Assembly: GCF_003439925.1 (NCBI RefSeq) | Contig: NZ_QQRR01000001.1 | Location: 310,001-374,000, forward strand | Direction: 5' to 3' | Source: Haloprofundus halophilus | Lineage (GTDB): Archaea; Halobacteriota; Halobacteria; Halobacteriales; Haloferacaceae | DNA length: 64,000 nucleotides | Shown here: positions 60,138 to 64,000 of the stretch, piece after piece | Position numbering within the stretch: the stretch's first letter is position 1 | Layout: each line of letters starts with the position of its first letter | Notes under the pieces: model-generated | Seen by the model: the letters and a program-made list of their open reading frames with translations, nothing else | Told to the model about the DNA's origin: nothing | Database searches by the model: none | Translations under genes and position numbers: made by a program

Positions 60138-60248
60138 TCAGCGGTAGAGGTAGAGCAGCCAGCCGACGGTGATGAGCAGGCTCAACAGGAGCACGACGCC
60201 GCCGGTTTCGGCGATGGGCAGCGACTGTTCGGACGCGAGTACGTACAT
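60138..60248 (-). CDS. 36-aa single-helix membrane protein
   Basis: MYVLASEQSLPIAETGGVVL followed by a hydrophobic helix ending WLLYLYR. I recognise this pattern of tiny conserved haloarchaeal membrane proteins (PETGGVVLL-type). One transmembrane segment, no known function. Convergent with the cinA gene. Start could be one or two codons upstream (MSLMYVL-like). Confidence 0.62.
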   Translation of the reverse strand: MYVLASEQSLPIAETGGVVLLLSLLITVGWLLYLYR

Positions 60249-60433
60249 GAGCGACACGTTATCAGGCACGCCGTTTAACTGTTCGCGGTTTGCACTCGTA
60301 GGTATCGGACGACACAGCCGTCGAGCCGAGACCGGGGACACGAACCCGAGAGTGTCGGGTTCGAGCGGGTCAGTCTACCGAGAGCCAACAGACATGGGAA
60401 ACTTGAACTACGTTGCCGAGGTGCGCTACGACC

Positions 60434-60721
60434 ATGGATGACCGTGCGGCGTCACTGACGGAAGTGGCCGTAAACGCCGCCTCGTGGGACGAGACGATGC
60501 CCCCGAGCACCGCCGCCGTGGTGGCCGTGGCCGAAGTGAAAGACGTCGACCCCCGCGAGATGCAACCGCTCTACCGGGCCGTCGACCCGGACGCCCTCGA
60601 CGCGTTGTTCGCTAAGCAGTCGGCGTCGTCCGTCGCGTTCGACCTCTCGGGATACGAAGTGCTCGTCACGAGCGGCGGCCGAGTGCTCGTCTTCGAGAGC
60701 ATCCCGGAGTACGGCCGATAG
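60434..60721 (+). CDS. HalOD1 output-domain protein
   Basis: 95 residues with the haloarchaeal output domain 1 pattern: ALxxVKDVDPxxMxPLYxxVDP (AVAEVKDVDPREMQPLYRAV), then FDLSGYEVLVTSGGRVLVFE. HalOD1 is usually linked to two-component or sensory outputs; here it stands alone. No DNA-binding element is visible. It ends 22 bp before a 22-nt tandem repeat block. Confidence 0.85.
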   Translation: MDDRAASLTEVAVNAASWDETMPPSTAAVVAVAEVKDVDPREMQPLYRAVDPDALDALFAKQSASSVAFDLSGYEVLVTSGGRVLVFESIPEYGR

Positions 60722-60742
60722 CGGGCGGAACGACGCGACCAT

Positions 60743-60958
60743 CGGTTCGACATCGTAATCGTCGATTCGACATCGTAACCACCGATTCGATATCCGAGCG
60801 CCGAGTCGACGTCGCGAGCGCCGATTCGCCAGTGCGGTAGACAGTCACCGATTCGTCCGCGGAGTCGACACGGTTCGTCCGCGAAATCGACACGGTTCGT
60901 CCGCGAAGTCGAGACGGTTCGTCCGCGAAACCGACACGACTCGTCCGTGGAGTCGGCG
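60743..60958. repeat. 20-22 nt tandem repeat, about ten units
   Basis: Five exact-length 22-nt units start at 60849, 60871, 60893, 60915 and 60937 (consensus CGGTTCGTCCGCGAARTCGACA). Before them, five diverged units of 19-27 nt begin with CGRYTCG from 60743. They fill the gap between the HalOD1 and ATP-NAD kinase genes and end at the TATA-like tgcttttgg (60959-60967) that lies 28 nt before the next ATG. Confidence 0.88.
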
Positions 60959-60990
60959 TGCTTTTGGCGTCGCCGCCGCAGCCTTCGAGT

Positions 60991-62055
60991 ATGCGCATCG
61001 GCGTCGTCGTCAATCCGATCGCCGGGATGGGTGGGCGAGTCGGACTGAAAGGGACGGACGGGAAGGTCGCTGAGGCGAGAGAACGAGGTGCGGAGCCGCG
61101 CGCACCGGAGCGAGCGCGCCGCGCGCTGACCGAACTCCGCGAACGCGTTCCCGACGCGGCGCTCGTCGTCTACGGCGGCGAGATGGGCGAGGACGCCGCC
61201 CGGGCGGTCGGCTTCGACCCGGAGGTCGTCGGCGCGCCGAGCGACGAGGAGACGACGGCCGACGACACCCGGCGCGCCGTCGAAGCGTTCGTCGCCGCCG
61301 GCGTCGACCTCGTCCTCTTCGTCGGCGGCGACGGTACCGCGGCCGACGTCGCCGAGGCCCTCTCGGAGTCGGGGAGCGAGACGCCGATGCTCGGCGTCCC
61401 CGCGGGCGTCAAAGTGTACTCGTCGGTGTTCGCCGTCTCTCCGGAGGACGCCGCGGGTATCGCCGCCTCCTTCGAGCGCACCGAGCGCCGCGAGGTGATG
61501 GACATCGACGAGGACGACTACCGCGAGGGCGAGGTCCACCCCGAACTCCGAGCCGTCGCCGCCGTCCCCGTCGCCGACGACTTGCAGTCCTCGAAACAGC
61601 TAAGCGGCGGTACCGTCGAGGCGCTCGCCGAGGGCGTCGCCGCCGACGTGGAACCGGGCGTCACCTACGTGCTCGGTCCCGGTTCGACCGTCGGCGCGGT
61701 GAAGGAGGCGCTGGGGTTCGAGGGGTCGCCCATCGGCGTCGACGTGTGGCGAGACGGGGAGGTGCTCGTCCGCGACGCCGGCGAGTCGGAGATTCTCGAT
61801 GCGCTCGGCGAGGAGAACGTCGTCGTCGTCTCGCCCATCGGGGGACAGGGGTTTGTGTTCGGCCGCGGCAACCCGCAGTTGTCGCCCGCGGTCGTCCGTC
61901 GCTGTTCGGTCGAAGTCGTCGCCTCGCGCTCGAAACTCGACGGTATCTCGGTGCTGCGCGTCGACACCGACGACCCCGAACTCGACGCGGAGTTGCGAGG
62001 CTGGACGAAGGTCCGCGTCGGCCGCTTCGAGCGCCGGATGATGAAGGTCGTCTGA
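60991..62055 (+). CDS. ATP-NAD kinase family protein
   Basis: 354 residues. Phosphorylates NAD to NADP or acts on a related substrate; COG3199-type protein. The NPIAGMGG start and the GGDGT motif (112-116) are intact, followed by PMLGVPAGVKVYSSVFAVSP and VLGPGSTVGAVKEALG. Longer than the standard archaeal NAD kinase (about 280 residues) and with a distinct C-terminal domain (PIGGQGFVFGRGNPQLSPAV), so the substrate may differ. Confidence 0.85.
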   Translation: MRIGVVVNPIAGMGGRVGLKGTDGKVAEARERGAEPRAPERARRALTELRERVPDAALVVYGGEMGEDAARAVGFDPEVVGAPSDEETTADDTRRAVEAFVAAGVDLVLFVGGDGTAADVAEALSESGSETPMLGVPAGVKVYSSVFAVSPEDAAGIAASFERTERREVMDIDEDDYREGEVHPELRAVAAVPVADDLQSSKQLSGGTVEALAEGVAADVEPGVTYVLGPGSTVGAVKEALGFEGSPIGVDVWRDGEVLVRDAGESEILDALGEENVVVVSPIGGQGFVFGRGNPQLSPAVVRRCSVEVVASRSKLDGISVLRVDTDDPELDAELRGWTKVRVGRFERRMMKVV

Positions 62056-62178
62056 GCGCCCGCGCTGCCCTTAGTCACCCGTCGAGTCCCGTCGCGACTC
62101 CGAGCCAAATTCTCCCGATTTATGATGTATTATCTCCCTATAGTGAAGATTAAGGTCATAGAAGGGATACGGAATGCC

Positions 62179-63210
62179 ATGGAGACGCGGAAAGTCCAGC
62201 GGCTCGGTCCCTCGACGCTGGCGATGACGCTCCCGGCGGAGTGGGCGAAAGAACACGGCGTGAACAAAGGCGACGAGGTGTCGATTCGGATGGGCGGCAA
62301 GGGAACGCTCACCGTGTTGCCGGAGTCGGCGTCGACGGAGGACTCGGAGGCGGTCATCCACGCCGACAACCTCGACGCGGACGGACTCGAACGCGCTATC
62401 GTCGCCCAGTACGTTCTCGGGCGACGCGTGATTCACGTCGAGAAGTCCGAGGGCGCGCTCGACAGCGAACACATCAACGCCGTCTACAAGGCGGAGACGC
62501 AGCTGATGGGCCTCGGCGTCATCGAGGAGACGCCCGAGCGAATCGCCATCCGGTGTTCGGTCGACCCCGAGGACTTCACGCTCGACAACCTGCTCGAACG
62601 CCTCGAAAACACCGGGAGCACGATGCGCGGCGAGGCGGTGAAGGCGCTGGCGCACGGCAACCCGGACCTCGCACAGCGGGCGCTCAACCGCGAGCGACAG
62701 GCGAACAAGATTTTCGTCCTCGTGCTCCGCCTCATCTTCACGGCCTACCAGAACCCGAACCTCTGTCGGGCGGTCGGCCTCGAATCGGGCTTTCCGCTCA
62801 TCGGCTACCGCTCGGTGGCGAAGAACCTCGAACTCACCGCCGACAACGCCGAGGACATCGCCGAAATCGTCCTCAACACCGAAGGACACACCATCGACGT
62901 CGACTCGGCGACGATGCGCCGCATCCGCGAGTTCACCGACCAGGTCGACGACATCACGGTCAAAGCGGTCCGGTCGGTCGTCGACCGCGACTACGACCTC
63001 ACCATCGAGGTGCGAGAGCAGTTCCGCGAACTCACCGACCGCGAGCAGGACATCCTCTCGGAGATTCCGGAGGTGTCGAACGAGGAGCTCCTTCGAATCC
63101 GCGAGGTGCTCGTCAGCCTCCAGCAGACCGCCCAGTACGCGATGCGAAACGCCGAAATCGCGGCGAACCTCGCGCTCAACGCCGAGTCCGAGCACGTCAC
63201 CATCTCCTGA
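62179..63210 (+). CDS. PhoU-domain regulator with N-terminal AbrB/SpoVT-like domain
   Basis: 343 residues. N-terminal DNA-binding AbrB-type domain (METRKVQRLGPSTLAMTLPA, about 1-45) joined to PhoU-type helical domains (about 110-335, with two LER/HEL-like repeats). Such proteins are annotated phosphate uptake regulators in haloarchaea. The start ATG at 62179 is chosen because the segment upstream is AT-rich and promoter-like (tatgatgtattatctcccta). No pst genes adjoin it. Confidence 0.85.
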   Translation: METRKVQRLGPSTLAMTLPAEWAKEHGVNKGDEVSIRMGGKGTLTVLPESASTEDSEAVIHADNLDADGLERAIVAQYVLGRRVIHVEKSEGALDSEHINAVYKAETQLMGLGVIEETPERIAIRCSVDPEDFTLDNLLERLENTGSTMRGEAVKALAHGNPDLAQRALNRERQANKIFVLVLRLIFTAYQNPNLCRAVGLESGFPLIGYRSVAKNLELTADNAEDIAEIVLNTEGHTIDVDSATMRRIREFTDQVDDITVKAVRSVVDRDYDLTIEVREQFRELTDREQDILSEIPEVSNEELLRIREVLVSLQQTAQYAMRNAEIAANLALNAESEHVTIS

Positions 63211-63267
63211 GAGACGAGACGGGGGGAGGTCGGCCGGGTTCCCTCCGGTCCCGCCGCGACCACCGAC

Positions 63268-63720
63268 TCAGTCGGCCGTCGCGTCCGCCTCGGTCAACAC
63301 GTCGCCACCGGCGCTTCCGGCGTCGGCATCGACCCGTTCGGCGGTCAGCGGATTCCGCCGGGTGATGCGGCAGTCGAAGGCGGGATGTTCGCCGAAGTGC
63401 CGAATCAGCATGTGGCGGCGCGACCCGGTGATACCGGTCCGACCGACGTCTTCGGCCGTGAACTCGCGGGGGAGACGGTCGTACAGGCGGCGCAGACTCT
63501 CGAAGCTCTCGAACACTTTCGCGTTGCCCGCCGACTCCGCGCTGCGCCGCGAGACGACGTAACTGCCGTCGTCGCGGTGCTCGCCCGCGGTGCGGAAGAA
63601 CTCGCGTTTCTCGGTCAGCGCGGTCCCGATGCTGTCTTGCAGTTCCGCAGCGTCGGCTCTCGACAGTTCGCACGTGCGGTCGCCGATGCGCAGCAGAATC
63701 GATTCGTCGTCGCTCGTCAC
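63268..63720 (-). CDS. Conserved haloarchaeal hypothetical protein
   Basis: 150 residues, GTG start at 63720. N-terminal strand-helix (SILLRIGDRTCELSRADAAE), a Ser/Arg-rich middle, then LRRLYDRLPREFTAEDVGRT and a His/Arg segment (HMLIRHFGEHPAFDCRITRR), and an acidic Ala/Gly tail. No family function known. An in-frame ATG upstream is missing; the mRNA leader would be about 60 nt from a minus-strand TATA-like stretch near 63806-63815. Confidence 0.72.
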   Translation of the reverse strand: MTSDDESILLRIGDRTCELSRADAAELQDSIGTALTEKREFFRTAGEHRDDGSYVVSRRSAESAGNAKVFESFESLRRLYDRLPREFTAEDVGRTGITGSRRHMLIRHFGEHPAFDCRITRRNPLTAERVDADAGSAGGDVLTEADATAD

Positions 63721-63902
63721 CGAGACGGCGTTCTCATCGCGGGAGAAGAACTCGACCAGGAGAGTGGGTACTCCGTTGCATGTACTCGATACACGGACGG
63801 ACGGGGTAAAAACGTTGTCGGCAGGTGCAGGTTTGGCGAGACGAACGCGACCAGCCCACCCTCGCCGGTTGGCGAGCGATTTCGACCTGCGGTCGAGTGA
63901 CT

Positions 63903-63994
63903 CCCGTCCGCGGTCGGACGATGCCCGTCTGCGGTCGCCAGATTTCGTTTTGCTTCGGTGCTGTTTCCGGTCGTTTCCGTGCTGTTTCCGGTCG
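63903..63994. repeat. 21-nt period repeats at the window end
   Basis: cccgtcYgcggtcg recurs at 63903 and 63924, and gtgctgtttccggtcg at 63958 and 63979; both pairs have a 21-nt period. The stretch 63721-64000 holds no gene apart from the 5' leader of the gene at 63720. The repeat may continue beyond the window. Confidence 0.6.
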
Positions 63995-64000
63995 ACTCGG

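Noticed and set aside
63721-63781. Upstream ATG start for the gene at 63268-63720
   Set aside because: The ATG at 63781 on the minus strand is out of frame and reaches a stop after 15 codons; the GTG at 63720 remains the best start.

Overview
The window is chromosomal DNA of a halophilic archaeon (class Halobacteria). Base composition is GC-rich and nearly every predicted protein is strongly acidic (Asp/Glu-rich). The gene content is euryarchaeal: RPA with RPA-associated protein and phosphoesterase, Cdc48, TFE, RNase P component 4, tRNA Cm56 methyltransferase, archaeal GHMP shikimate kinase, phosphomevalonate decarboxylase, UbiA-type lipid prenyltransferase, a HalOD1 protein, and Tat-type signals on secreted proteases. 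Many genes have a TATA-like box about 26-30 nt before the start codon, which implies leaderless transcripts. The rpa1-rpap1-rpe order is that of Haloferax volcanii, but the order or genus cannot be fixed from sequence alone.

Layout: 1-4.4 kb, a left-edge partial gene with an SPYQ-repeat tail, then the ssDNA-binding operon rpa1-rpap1-rpe. 4.4-11.4 kb, Lhr helicase, a divergent conserved gene/methyltransferase pair sharing dyad motifs, and Cdc48. 11.5-13.5 kb, a 44-aa zinc microprotein, a DUF5796 gene, shikimate kinase and chorismate mutase. 13.4-14.3 kb, a LysE exporter lying between two copies of the chorismate mutase 3' end. 14.4-27.8 kb, metabolism and membrane genes (hydrolase, CNNM/CorC transporter, BASS/Ars-type permease, carbonic anhydrase, aminotransferase, SurE, cysteine synthase, a coupled membrane-protein cluster, CoA-binding protein, KaiC-like ATPase, UbiA). 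27.9-28.1 kb, tRNA-Arg(UCG) with a duplicated 3' end just downstream. 28.2-39.2 kb, mixed metabolism (esterase, glyoxalase, MFS, AIR-synthase-like, kynureninase, HNH nuclease, HD protein, BtpA, NDH-2-like flavoprotein). 39.3-46.9 kb, two 44-aa zinc ribbons, mevalonate/squalene genes, acyl-CoA dehydrogenase, an isolated NuoCD, MscS, YhbY and RNase P component 4. 47.1-52.3 kb, two glycosyltransferases, a Gly/Met-rich acidic protein, an FAD monooxygenase with a strong upstream palindrome, and DUF2797. 52.5-55.4 kb, two tandem halolysin-type subtilases followed by a BsuPI-type protease inhibitor. 55.4-64 kb, sugar epimerase, trm56, the tfe-DUF2110-DUF5803 operon, cinA, HalOD1, ATP-NAD kinase, a PhoU-like regulator and a conserved gene.

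Most interesting points: (1) the LysE gene sits between two in-frame tails of chorismate mutase that differ almost only at synonymous sites, the expected footprint of integration at a protein gene's 3' end; (2) the protease pair plus cytosolic inhibitor suggests a safeguard for Tat-exported, pre-folded proteases; (3) at least seven intergenic regions carry unrelated short tandem repeats of 16-39 nt, several of them immediately in front of promoters; (4) dyad operators near the methyltransferase and FAD monooxygenase genes; (5) a tRNA-Arg 3'-end duplication only 109 bp from the tRNA.
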